Shown: positions 1 to 8,756 of the stretch, in pieces
How the letters are laid out: each line of letters begins with the position of its first letter
Numbering within the stretch: position 1 is the stretch's first letter
Assembly: GCA_003164335.1 (NCBI GenBank)
Contig: PLTF01000019.1
Coordinates: forward strand, 224 to 64,223
DNA: 64,000 nucleotides
From: Fibrobacterota bacterium
Lineage (GTDB): Bacteria; Fibrobacterota; Chitinivibrionia; Chitinivibrionales; Chitinispirillaceae
Reading direction: 5' to 3'
The notes under the pieces: model-generated
The model's input: only the letters and a program-made list of their open reading frames with translations
What the model was told of the DNA's origin: nothing
The model's database searches: none
Position numbers and translations under genes: made by a program

Positions 1-2
1 CG

Positions 3-2894
3 GGGATAAGCGGCTGGTCGGGCGTTTGGAGCTTTACTACCAGTGCTGTGCCGGTTCTTGCATTGCCTGCCAGCGGCGCGGGGAGTATTTCAATAACTCC
101 CGTACTCAGCTGGGATGCTCTCACGACGGCGACCTCGTATCATCTTGATGTTTCATCTGCGGCGGATTTTTCGACGACGGTGTACAGCCAGGGGAGCCTT
201 ACCGCGACCTCGCAGGTGGTAAACGGACTTGCAAATACGACTACCTATTACTGGCGTGCAGGAGCGAAAAATACTACCGGCATAAGCGGCTGGTCGGGTG
301 TTTGGAGCTTTACTACCAGTGCCACGCCGGTTCTTGCGTTGCCTGCCGGCGGCGCGGGGAGTATTTCAATAGCACCCGTACTCAGTTGGAATGCTCTCAC
401 GGCGGCGACCTCGTATCATCTTGACGTTTCATCGGCGGCGGATTTTTCGACGACGGTGTACAGCCAGGGCAGCCTGACTGCGATTTCGCAGACGGTAAGC
501 GGACTTGCCAACGCTGCAACCTATTACTGGCGTGTAGGAGCGAAAAATGCGACGGGGATAACCGGCTGGTCGGGTATAGCAAACTTTACCACCTTTGCAA
601 CACCGGTTCTCGCATCACCGGTAAGCGGTACGGGGAATATCTCCATATCGCCGACACTCAGCTGGGATGCCGTGGCAGGCGCGACCTCGTGCCATCTCGA
701 TGTTTCGGCAACGGCGGATTTTTCGACGACGGTCTACAGCCGGGGGAACCTGACTGCGACCTCGCAGGCGATAAGCGGGCTTGCCAATGGGACGGCCTAC
801 TACTGGCGTATCGGGGCGAAAAATGCCACCGGCATCAGCGGCTGGTCGAATGTATCAAGCTTTACCACCACGGCTGCTGCCATTCTTGTTTCTCCGGCGA
901 GCGGCGCGGCAAATGTTTCAATATCGCCTGCGCTTAGTTGGGATGCCGTTGCGACGGCGACCTCGTATCATCTTGATGTTTCGGCAACGGCGGATTTTTC
1001 CACGACGGTCTACAGCCAGGGGGGCCTGACCGGGACATCGCAGACGGTAAGCGGACTTGCAAATTCTACCGTCTACTACTGGCGGGTAGGTGCGAAAAAC
1101 ACCACCGGCATCAGCGGCTGGTCGGGCGTATCGAGCTTTACCACCACTGCTGTTGCCATTCTTGTATCGCCGGCGGGCGGTGCGACAAATGTTTCAATAT
1201 CGCCTGCGTTTAGTTGGGACGCCGTTGCGACGGCGACCTCGTATCATCTTGACGTTTCATCGGCGGCGGATTTTTCGACGACGGTGTACAGCCAGGGGAG
1301 CCTGACCGCGACCTCGCAGACGGTAAGCGGACTTGCCAACGCTGCAACCTATTACTGGCGCGTAGGAGCAAAAAATGCGACGGGGATAACCGGCTGGTCG
1401 GCTGCCTGGAATTTCACAACCATCGTTGCGGCGCCGCTCCTTGCATACCCGTCGGATAATGCAATTAACCTTCCGACGAGCATGACACTCTCCTGGAACC
1501 CGGCTGCAAATGCGGCTTCTTACCTGGTACAGATTTCGAGCTCTGCAACTTTTGCAAACGGATCCATAGTTGATTCGGTAACGCAATCCTCGCTTGCCCG
1601 GCCTGAAACCGGGCTCACCAATACCAAGAAGTACTACTGGCGCGTAAGGGCGATTAATGCGGGCGGCTCCGGAGGATGGAGTATCGACAGCTTTACCATC
1701 ATCACCCCGGCGGCAATAGCAATTCCTGCAGGGTGGAATATGATCGGTTTGAACATCCATCCTGCCGACTCGTTGGTGGCAACGGTCTTCAACGCCCCGA
1801 AGGGATTCATCCTGGTAAAAGACATTGCGGGCCATCCCTATATGCCGACTCAAGGCATCAACGAACTCGGAACGATGTCTGCCGGGCAGGGCTATCAGGT
1901 TTATACCAGTGTAACCGATACTATCCGGACTCAGGGCTCGATCATCAATACTTCCGCGACACCGCTTTCATTGTCAAAAGAATGGAACATGATCGCCTGT
2001 ATAGCGCAGGCGGATGTCTCCATCGAATCGGTGTTTGCGGGTATCGAGTCACAGGTCATGCTGGTCAAGGATAACAACGGTCGAGTCTACTGGCCCTATT
2101 TCGGCGTGGATAATATCGATTCCATGATCGTGGGCCAGGGGTACCTGGTATGCATGCAGAACCCGTCGGTCCTGACCTTCCCGACCGGCCAGGTCGCCAA
2201 AATGGCGGTTAACCGGAATATGCTCAAGCTGCCGATTCCGCAGCATTATGCCCTCACGCTCAATACGGGAAACAGCGCAACACTGCTTGCCCGGAAAATA
2301 GTGATCGGCAATGGTATCGCCAAAGACAGCTGCGAAGTGGGCGCGTTTAACGCCAAGGGAAAACTGGTCGGATCCGGCACGGTCAGGAACGGCATGGCAG
2401 TGTTTACACTATGGGGTGCAGATCCGCAATCGACAACGAAGCCGGGACTGAAACAGGGCGAGAGCATTGCTTTCAAGCTCTGGGACGGCCGGAAGGAATA
2501 TCCGCTTGAGTTCCAGTCGACCACGGGCGTCGGCACGACCGGCTACAAAGTCAACGGAATCTTCACCGGCATGCTGTCGGTGCCGGCAGGGTTCCTGATT
2601 ACCCGGTTCGATCTCGCACGGGTGTATCCCAATCCGTTCAGGGAGTTCCTGCGGATCGCCTTTGATGTTCCGACAATCGACAATGCCGCGGTGCATTCGG
2701 TGGAGATCGACCTGTTCGATATGAAGGGCACGTTGGTGCATCAGATTGCGAAGGGCGAGTTTGCCGCCGGTCACTATCTGGTATCCTGGAACGGGGAGGG
2801 CGTAAACGGTTCCTCCCTTGGATCGGGGTTCTACGTCATCCGCATGAAGGCGCAGAATTTCGATAAGATAGTCAGGCTGGTCCGGATGCGGTAA
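3..2894 (+). CDS. T9SS-type modular exoprotein with tandem FN3-like repeats (5' end outside window)
   Basis: Secreted or surface protein of unknown substrate; the frame is open to the left edge, so the N-terminus and signal peptide are missing. Visible modules in order: five near-identical 92-residue FN3-like repeats (core YYWR.GAKN.TGI.GWS), a sixth divergent FN3-like repeat (about residues 480-570), a duplicated GWNMIGLN/EWNMIA module each followed by a VKD..G..Y.P segment (about 575-720), a beta-sandwich module (CEVGAFNAKGKLVG ... FKLWDGRKEYPLEF), and a C-terminal sorting domain with YPNPF, DMKG and a terminal FYVIRMKAQNFDK strand. The sorting domain implies export by Sec then T9SS and probable surface attachment. 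A hairpin terminator follows. It is the first of three tandem paralogues. Repeats suggest an adhesin or carbohydrate-binding scaffold (inference); no catalytic motif is visible. Confidence 0.85.
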   Translation, partial: GISGWSGVWSFTTSAVPVLALPASGAGSISITPVLSWDALTTATSYHLDVSSAADFSTTVYSQGSLTATSQVVNGLANTTTYYWRAGAKNTTGISGWSGVWSFTTSATPVLALPAGGAGSISIAPVLSWNALTAATSYHLDVSSAADFSTTVYSQGSLTAISQTVSGLANAATYYWRVGAKNATGITGWSGIANFTTFATPVLASPVSGTGNISISPTLSWDAVAGATSCHLDVSATADFSTTVYSRGNLTATSQAISGLANGTAYYWRIGAKNATGISGWSNVSSFTTTAAAILVSPASGAANVSISPALSWDAVATATSYHLDVSATADFSTTVYSQGGLTGTSQTVSGLANSTVYYWRVGAKNTTGISGWSGVSSFTTTAVAILVSPAGGATNVSISPAFSWDAVATATSYHLDVSSAADFSTTVYSQGSLTATSQTVSGLANAATYYWRVGAKNATGITGWSAAWNFTTIVAAPLLAYPSDNAINLPTSMTLSWNPAANAASYLVQISSSATFANGSIVDSVTQSSLARPETGLTNTKKYYWRVRAINAGGSGGWSIDSFTIITPAAIAIPAGWNMIGLNIHPADSLVATVFNAPKGFILVKDIAGHPYMPTQGINELGTMSAGQGYQVYTSVTDTIRTQGSIINTSATPLSLSKEWNMIACIAQADVSIESVFAGIESQVMLVKDNNGRVYWPYFGVDNIDSMIVGQGYLVCMQNPSVLTFPTGQVAKMAVNRNMLKLPIPQHYALTLNTGNSATLLARKIVIGNGIAKDSCEVGAFNAKGKLVGSGTVRNGMAVFTLWGADPQSTTKPGLKQGESIAFKLWDGRKEYPLEFQSTTGVGTTGYKVNGIFTGMLSVPAGFLITRFDLARVYPNPFREFLRIAFDVPTIDNAAVHSVEIDLFDMKGTLVHQIAKGEFAAGHYLVSWNGEGVNGSSLGSGFYVIRMKAQNFDKIVRLVRMR
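48..1427 (+). repeat. Five in-frame 276-bp tandem repeats encoding FN3-like domains
   Basis: The phrase gatttttcgacgac recurs at 165, 441, 717, 993 (one change) and 1269, exactly 276 bp (92 codons) apart. Whole units are close to identical at DNA level, including synonymous positions, and the array continues past the left edge of the window. This indicates recent expansion or gene conversion. Confidence 0.92.
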
Positions 2895-2906
2895 TCCGCT
2901 TACGCG

Positions 2907-2938
2907 GTCGCTCCCGCAGCAGGCGGGAGCGGCCTTTT
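2907..2938 (+). terminator. Rho-independent terminator after the first exoprotein gene
   Basis: Nine-bp perfect stem CGCTCCCGC/GCGGGAGCG (2909-2917 with 2923-2931), loop AGCAG, followed by CCTTTTCT. It lies 13 nt after the stop codon. Confidence 0.75.
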
Positions 2939-3047
2939 CTGCAGGTTTTTGTGAATACGGCAGGAAGGCCGGACCAGGCGAACCGGTCCGGATTACGACA
3001 GGGCTGGATGTTTCAGCGGCGTCTTTAAGTATGACGAAGGGTGGTTT

Positions 3048-5657
3048 ATGATAAATTCCCTGAAAGCGTCGGTTGTCGGAGGAGTCTTTGCGCTGCAGAT
3101 GTTGGCGGTCATGTCCTATAGCCAGTCCGATGCCCCGTTGACGCACTTTATCGTTGTTGCCCCGACCGGTAATAATATGACGGTGCTGCTGCAAGGCACG
3201 GTCGTCCCAACCGTCAACGGTTCACCCATCGCGACCGGCGATGAAATCGGCATCTTTACTTCCGCAGGCATCTGCGTGGGCGGCGCGGTCTGGAACGGCA
3301 CGACGCAGCCGATAACGGTGTGGGGCAACGACCCGGAATCGCAGCAAACCGACGGCATGGCCGTGGGCGAAAAGATGCAGTACCGTATATGGCAGGCCGC
3401 CGGCAGCAGGGAGTGCCTTGCCTTTGCCGCATACAATACCGGGAGCCCGTATTCCCGTTCGGATTCCACGTATGCGATCAACGGCGTTTCGGTTCTCGCG
3501 AGCCTGAACGGCATTCCGGTTCCCGCTGCACCGGTGATCATCGAACCCGCGAATAACGCCGCAGGAGTGCCGCTTGCCCTTTCCCTGAACTGGAATACCT
3601 CTGCCACAGCATTGACCTATGCGGTTCAGGTATCCGCCAATTCTTCCTTTTCGACAACGCTGGCGAATGCGGGCAGCCTTACGGGTACTACCTTCGCCCT
3701 GAGCGGGCTATGGAACATGGAGACCTGCTATTGGCGGGTCAGCGCGACGAACCAGGGCGGGTGCAGCGGCTGGTCGGGTGTCGCAAGCTTTACCACCGCT
3801 TCCCATTTCATCTATACGGGAACAACCGGTAACAATATGACGGTCATGGCGAGAAGCACGCAAACACCGACCATTGACGGCGCCTCGATTCCCTCCGGCG
3901 ACGAGATCGGCATTTTTACCCCTGCGGGGCTTTGTGTCGGGACTGCGGTCTGGAACAATTCGACTACCATCATCACCGTGTGGGGCAATAACGGCGAAAC
4001 GCTTCCGGTCGACGGGATGAAGCCGGGAGACAAGCTCCGGTACCGGCTGTGGGATTGCGCCCAGGGCAGGGAATTCCTTGCCGTTGCTTCCTATAACGCA
4101 GCCGATCCCTTTTCCCGGTCCGATTCAACGTATGTGGTGAACGGCGTTTCGGTTTTGTCCTCCTTGAGCGGCTATTCACCTCCCGCCCCGCCCACGCCTG
4201 CTTCGCCCGCAAACGGGATTGCCCATGCAGCGGTACCGCCGACACTGACCTGGACGGTTGGCGGCGGCGGCCCGACCTCCTCGTATGCTATCCGGATTGC
4301 GACCGCTTCCGATTTCACGACGACTGTCCTTGCCCAGGCCGGATTGACCGGATCATCGGTAGTGACCGGAGCGACGCTCAACTATGGGACGATCTACTAT
4401 TGGGAGGTAAATTCCTCCGGTCCCGGCGGTACCAGCGCCTGGTCGGCCTCATGGCAATTTACAACCAATACGTTAATGAGGATTCCGCTGGTCCCGGGCT
4501 GGAACATGACCTCCTTCAACAACCATCCCCTCGATTCCGGCGTTGAAGCGATTTTCGGAAACCCGGCCGGGTTCCTTTTGGTGAAAGATATCCAGGGCAA
4601 TGTCTATATCCCCGAGGATGGCATCGACAATCTGGACACCTTGCATACGGGGATGGGGTATCAGGTTTATACCCAGGTGTGCGACACCATCACCGTCATT
4701 GGCGCTCCGGTCGATGTCGTGGCAACGGCGATTCAGTTGCAACAAGGTTGGAATATCATAGCGTACTTTCCGCAAACAGCCATGGATGCGGCTGTTGCAT
4801 TCGCCGGGGTTGCAGATAAAATTGTCATTGCCAAAGACAATGGGGGCGCGGCGTACCTGCCTGTGCTTGCAATCAACGATATCGGTAACTTGGAAGTCGG
4901 TGAAGGATATATGGTATACGCAAGCGAACCGTTTGCATTTACCTATCCCGCGGGAACCGCAAAGAGGGCGGCGGCCGCCGGCAGGACAATGCTGAAATTG
5001 CCTGGGCCGCGGCATTTTGCAATGGGGAAGAAAAACACCGGCAATAATGCGACGCTGGTTACAAGCGCCGTTTCAATAGGCGGCAGGGCGGCATCGGACG
5101 GTTGCGAAATCGGTGCATTCGATGAGCAAGGCATGCTGGTCGGCGCAGGTTCGGTGGTGCGCGGGCGCACCGCAATTGCGATATGGGGGACCGACCCGGA
5201 AATAAAGGGAAAAAACGGTTGCGCAATCGGCGAAACGATACACCTGAAACTATGGGATGGCAAACAGGAACTCCCGATCGATCTCCAGTCGGGAAAGGAG
5301 CTGGTGTATGAGGCCGGCGGCATTTTCAAGGGTGTCCTTGCATCGCCCGGCACCGCCGCGATCGCTGCGTTCAATCTCTCCGGCGTTTATCCCAATCCAT
5401 TCAGAAATTCCGTAAAAATCGCTTTTGATGTGGCGGTCCTGAACGGGCACTCCTCAAGCGAGGTCGAAATCACTGCATATGACATGCAGGGAACTCTCGT
5501 CCGCCGCATTGCAAAGGAAAAATACCAGCCGGGGCACTATGCCGTTTCCTGGGATGGGAGCGCTGCAGGTAATGCCGCTCTCGGCCCTGGGTTCTACGTC
5601 ATTGCAATGAAATCGCCGAGTTTCGAAAAAAGAATCAGCATCGTTAAAATTCATTAA
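3048..5657 (+). CDS. T9SS-type modular exoprotein, second paralogue
   Basis: Secreted protein of 869 residues. An N-terminal hydrophobic segment of about 25 residues is a signal peptide. Modules: a DEIG module (about 30-155: TGNNMTV, GDEIGIFTSAG, CVGGAVWNG, ITVWGNDPE, YRIWQ), an FN3-like domain (160-250), a second DEIG module (253-380), a second FN3-like domain (385-475), a paired GWNMTSFNNHP/GWNIIAYFPQ module (480-630), a degenerate DEIG module (CEIGAFDEQG, 650-770), and a C-terminal sorting domain (YPNPF near 785; FYVIAMKSPSF at the end). The start has GGGTGG a few bases upstream. It sits between two paralogues in the same direction. No enzyme motif is seen, so the function is structural or binding by inference. 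Confidence 0.85.
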   Translation: MINSLKASVVGGVFALQMLAVMSYSQSDAPLTHFIVVAPTGNNMTVLLQGTVVPTVNGSPIATGDEIGIFTSAGICVGGAVWNGTTQPITVWGNDPESQQTDGMAVGEKMQYRIWQAAGSRECLAFAAYNTGSPYSRSDSTYAINGVSVLASLNGIPVPAAPVIIEPANNAAGVPLALSLNWNTSATALTYAVQVSANSSFSTTLANAGSLTGTTFALSGLWNMETCYWRVSATNQGGCSGWSGVASFTTASHFIYTGTTGNNMTVMARSTQTPTIDGASIPSGDEIGIFTPAGLCVGTAVWNNSTTIITVWGNNGETLPVDGMKPGDKLRYRLWDCAQGREFLAVASYNAADPFSRSDSTYVVNGVSVLSSLSGYSPPAPPTPASPANGIAHAAVPPTLTWTVGGGGPTSSYAIRIATASDFTTTVLAQAGLTGSSVVTGATLNYGTIYYWEVNSSGPGGTSAWSASWQFTTNTLMRIPLVPGWNMTSFNNHPLDSGVEAIFGNPAGFLLVKDIQGNVYIPEDGIDNLDTLHTGMGYQVYTQVCDTITVIGAPVDVVATAIQLQQGWNIIAYFPQTAMDAAVAFAGVADKIVIAKDNGGAAYLPVLAINDIGNLEVGEGYMVYASEPFAFTYPAGTAKRAAAAGRTMLKLPGPRHFAMGKKNTGNNATLVTSAVSIGGRAASDGCEIGAFDEQGMLVGAGSVVRGRTAIAIWGTDPEIKGKNGCAIGETIHLKLWDGKQELPIDLQSGKELVYEAGGIFKGVLASPGTAAIAAFNLSGVYPNPFRNSVKIAFDVAVLNGHSSSEVEITAYDMQGTLVRRIAKEKYQPGHYAVSWDGSAAGNAALGPGFYVIAMKSPSFEKRISIVKIH

Positions 5658-5671
5658 CCAACGGATATGGT

Positions 5672-5787
5672 CATGAACAGGCATAGCGAGCATGCTCCCC
5701 GGAGCTTGCTCCGTGGTTAGCGAGCGAATTACAAATATTTCCTAACCTATAGAAGATACCCCGCAGCTTGCTGCGGGGAGCTTCAAT
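5672..5787 (+). repeat. Dispersed intergenic palindromic repeat, copy 1
   Basis: Fills the gap between the second and third exoprotein genes. It contains ATGAACAGGCATAGCG, then ACAAATATTTCCTAACCTAT, then a hairpin with GAAG/CTTC at the base and CCCCGCAG-cttg-CTGCGGGG as the main stem, ending CTTCAATG. Related copies lie at 27390-27496 and 52087-52160; all are intergenic. Confidence 0.8.
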
Positions 5788-5814
5788 GCAAAATGCGCAA
5801 AAGGGGGTAATAGT

Positions 5815-8025
5815 ATGTCAATGGGTGGCAAAAAATGGTATGGGACACTGGTTATCCTTCTTTCCGGGGCCGCAGGGGTCCTCGGCCTGCCTCATTTTAA
5901 ATACGTCACAACCGGTTACAATATGAACGTTACCCTTACAACGTCAATCAACCCGGGTATCGACGGTGTGAGCCTGGCGAAGGGTGATGAGATCGGCGTT
6001 TTCAATACGGCCGGCCTCTGCGTCGGGGCGCAGGTTTGGAACGGGACGAGTAACATCGGCATAGCGGTTCAGGGCGACGATCCCGATGCGGACAGCGTCG
6101 ACGGGATGATGAACGGAGAGAAAATGTCGTTTCGAGTCTGGGACTCGTCCCAGAATGTCGAGGTCGCGGCGCAGGTAACCTATAACAGCAACAAGTCGCT
6201 CCCGCTCTATGCCGATTCTCTCTTTGTACAGAATAAAATCTCCTATCTTACGTCGCTCTCCGGCATCAGTCCTCCGTCGGCACTCTCTCCGGGAAATGGT
6301 TCCTTCTCGCAGCCGGTATCTCCGACGACTTCCTGGGGCAGCGTGGGAAACGCGGCAAGCTATACCTTGCAGGTGTCTGTCGTAACCGGTTTTGCCACTA
6401 CGGTCTATTCCGCCGCCGGTCTTGTGGCAACGGCTCAAGCGGTAAGCGGACTGGCCAATTCGACAACCTATTATTGGAGAACAAGAACGGTCAATACCAC
6501 CGGCGGAAGCAGCGACTGGTCGGTCACCGACAGCTTCATAACGGTCGTTCCCGCACCCGGAACACCCGTGCTTGCCGTCCCTTGCAATGGAGCGGTGGGG
6601 CAGGTCCTCGGTCTTACCCTCTCGTGGGGGTCAACCGCAGGCGCGGCAACCTATGACCTGCAGGTGGCATCATCGGCCGATTTCAGTACTGTCGTTGCGG
6701 AGTCGCCCTCTTTGACCGATACGGCCGCTGCGGTCCCGGCACTCACCTTCAAAACCCAGTATTATTGGCGGGTTACCGCTTCGAACGCCGGGGGCAGTTC
6801 TCCCTGGAGCGCTGCCTGGAGCTTCACAACAGAAAAGCAGATCGCCCTGACGGTTGCCGCGAACTGGAATCTCGTGTCCATGAACATCCATGCCTGCGAT
6901 TCGTCGTTTGCCGGTATTATCGGGAGCCCGGGAAGCTTTATTCTGGCGAAGGACGGACAGGGCAACGTGTATTGCCCGTCATGGGGAGTCGCGAATATCA
7001 ATACCTTCCGCACCGGTGCCGGTTACCAGATTTACAGCAGCCTGCCGGACACGTTCAAGGCCCGGGGCACGGCGGTCGATGCCGCCTCCGAGCCGATTGC
7101 CCTTGCGAAAGGATGGAACCTGATTGCCTACCTGCCGGATTCAAACCAATCCATAGAGTCCGAGCTCTTCGGCATCACGCCGCAAATCAATATTGTCAAG
7201 GATAACAACGGTCGGATCTACTGGCCGGATTACGGCATCGACGCTATCCGGACCATGGAGGTCGGCCAGGGGTACCAAATTTACATGAAGGATAGTGCGG
7301 TGCTTACCTACGGCATGAACGTTTACAAAAAGGCCGCCGGCAGCGGGAAGATGCTCACCCTGCCCGCCCCCCGGCACTTCGGGAAGCATGCAACGACCGG
7401 CAGCAATGCCTCGGTTCTCGCGCAGATGGTCACCATGGGTAATAAGCCGGTTGCCGACAGCAGCGAAATCGGCGTCTGGAATTCCCGGGGGGAACCCGTT
7501 GGTGCGGGCGTTGTTGTAAAGGGTACGGCGGCGTTTTCCGTATGGGGAGTCGACCAGGTTAACAAACAGGCGTCAGGATGCAAGGCAGGAGAGGCCCTCG
7601 CCTTCAAACTCTGGACAGGCGGGAAGGAGTATCCGCTCGAATTCCATCCGGCTGCCGGCTCCGGCGGTGCGACGTATGCTGAGAATGCGCTGGTCGTCGG
7701 CTCACTATCGGTTCCCTCTGCCGCGCTGGTCACCCGGTTCGACCTCTCCAGGGCTTATCCGAATCCCTTCAGGGGTTTCGTGAGGATCGCCTTCGATGTC
7801 CCCGAGTGCAGGGATGCTGCGGAGTCGGATGTCTCGATCAGCGTTTACGACATGAAGGGCGCCATGGTTGAGCAGATTGCCCATGCCAAATATGCTGCGG
7901 GACATTATTGCGTCACCTGGAACGATGCCTCGCTTCATGGAGGCGCAGCCGGCGAGACCATGTACATCGTGAGGATGAAGGCAGCGAATTTCGACAAGCG
8001 GTTGAAGCTCATCAAGATACAATAG
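5815..8025 (+). CDS. T9SS-type modular exoprotein, third paralogue
   Basis: Secreted protein of 736 residues with a signal peptide (about 1-25). Order: one DEIG module (28-150: GDEIGVFNTAGLCVG, VWNG, GDDPD, FRVWD), two FN3-like domains (155-340), a paired NWNLVSMNIHACDS/GWNLIAYLPDSN module (345-500) with ILAKDGQGNVYCP and IVKDNNGRIYWP segments, a degenerate DEIG module (SEIGVWNSRGEPVG ... FKLWTGGKEYPLEF, 515-630), and a C-terminal sorting domain (YPNPF, MKGAMV, MYIVRMKAANFDK). The start is preceded by AGGGGG; a second in-frame ATG two codons later is possible. A terminator follows at 8068. It shares its architecture with the two upstream genes, so the three are paralogues from duplication. 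Confidence 0.85.
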   Translation: MSMGGKKWYGTLVILLSGAAGVLGLPHFKYVTTGYNMNVTLTTSINPGIDGVSLAKGDEIGVFNTAGLCVGAQVWNGTSNIGIAVQGDDPDADSVDGMMNGEKMSFRVWDSSQNVEVAAQVTYNSNKSLPLYADSLFVQNKISYLTSLSGISPPSALSPGNGSFSQPVSPTTSWGSVGNAASYTLQVSVVTGFATTVYSAAGLVATAQAVSGLANSTTYYWRTRTVNTTGGSSDWSVTDSFITVVPAPGTPVLAVPCNGAVGQVLGLTLSWGSTAGAATYDLQVASSADFSTVVAESPSLTDTAAAVPALTFKTQYYWRVTASNAGGSSPWSAAWSFTTEKQIALTVAANWNLVSMNIHACDSSFAGIIGSPGSFILAKDGQGNVYCPSWGVANINTFRTGAGYQIYSSLPDTFKARGTAVDAASEPIALAKGWNLIAYLPDSNQSIESELFGITPQINIVKDNNGRIYWPDYGIDAIRTMEVGQGYQIYMKDSAVLTYGMNVYKKAAGSGKMLTLPAPRHFGKHATTGSNASVLAQMVTMGNKPVADSSEIGVWNSRGEPVGAGVVVKGTAAFSVWGVDQVNKQASGCKAGEALAFKLWTGGKEYPLEFHPAAGSGGATYAENALVVGSLSVPSAALVTRFDLSRAYPNPFRGFVRIAFDVPECRDAAESDVSISVYDMKGAMVEQIAHAKYAAGHYCVTWNDASLHGGAAGETMYIVRMKAANFDKRLKLIKIQ

Positions 8026-8067
8026 CAGCCCCACGGAGCGGTTATTCCCGCTTCGGCGGTGGATGAA

Positions 8068-8114
8068 CAGACCGGTCGATGCGGCGCCTGCCGCGGTCGA
8101 CCGGCTGTTTTTGT
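8068..8114 (+). terminator. Rho-independent terminator after the third exoprotein gene
   Basis: Long imperfect stem: ACCGGTCGA-TGCGGC pairs with GCCGC-GGTCGACCGG around a GCCT loop, then CTGTTTTTGTTT. It ends the three-gene exoprotein block. Confidence 0.75.
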
Positions 8115-8266
8115 TTCGTGGAATTGCCTTCTGGAAATCACCCTCTCTTGCCGGGTTCCTGGTGGTGGCGGCAGCGACCGATGCATGGTTGCCGTTAATA
8201 CGGCAATAAGGATAATCGCGCCCCGTAATTGAAACGTATACGACCATTAACGTATTTATAGCATCG

Positions 8267-8587
8267 ATGACCGGGTCAACCAACCTTCCGCAGCGTTTGC
8301 CGTTCAAAGGGACGCTCTCTTCTCTCCCGTCCCTGAGTGCGCTTTTGCTATGCCTCTTTCTCGGTGTGGTCCTGCCCCTTCATCACCATGATGACGGGCA
8401 GGAGCATGATGATTGCAGTCTCTGCCTTGCCCAGGTGCAGCCCCTCATAGTCCTCGGCCTGTTCTTCATGGTGATTTTCGTTGCGACGTGGACGGCGCTG
8501 GTCGCCGTTCACCACATTCGCTCGGATTTCGTCCATCGCCGGGACTATCGCAGCCGGGCTCCTCCGGCCCTTATTTCTGCAATCTGA
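8267..8587 (+). CDS. Small membrane protein with His-rich/CxxC motif (DUF2946-like)
   Basis: 106 residues. One hydrophobic helix (about 22-38) is followed by a metal-ligand-like stretch (PLHHHDDGQEHDDCSLC, with three adjacent His, four Asp and a CxxC), then a second helix (about 52-72). The C-terminus ends in a short RAPPALISA tail that resembles the ends of DUF2946 proteins. It lies upstream of an outer-membrane barrel and a znu-type ABC transporter on the same strand, so a role in metal sensing or trafficking is plausible but inferred. No clear Shine-Dalgarno precedes the ATG, so the true start could be further downstream. Confidence 0.6.
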   Translation: MTGSTNLPQRLPFKGTLSSLPSLSALLLCLFLGVVLPLHHHDDGQEHDDCSLCLAQVQPLIVLGLFFMVIFVATWTALVAVHHIRSDFVHRRDYRSRAPPALISAI

Positions 8588-8756
8588 TTCGCACGCAAAA
8601 ATTGACAGGATAGTTGTTCCGGCTTCCGGGAGAGGGCCGGGAGCGACTCCGGCATAATTCATATGATGGAATTCGAGCCTTTGATCCGTTCGTCAAACCC
8701 TTTTGCCCGCGGGAAAGCACCCGGGCAGAAACCTAACTACTGAAGACGGAGCTACA

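Noticed and set aside
48-1427. Regular direct repeats that might be read as CRISPR
   Set aside because: Units are 276 bp, in frame and encode FN3-like domains; there are no short repeat-spacer units.
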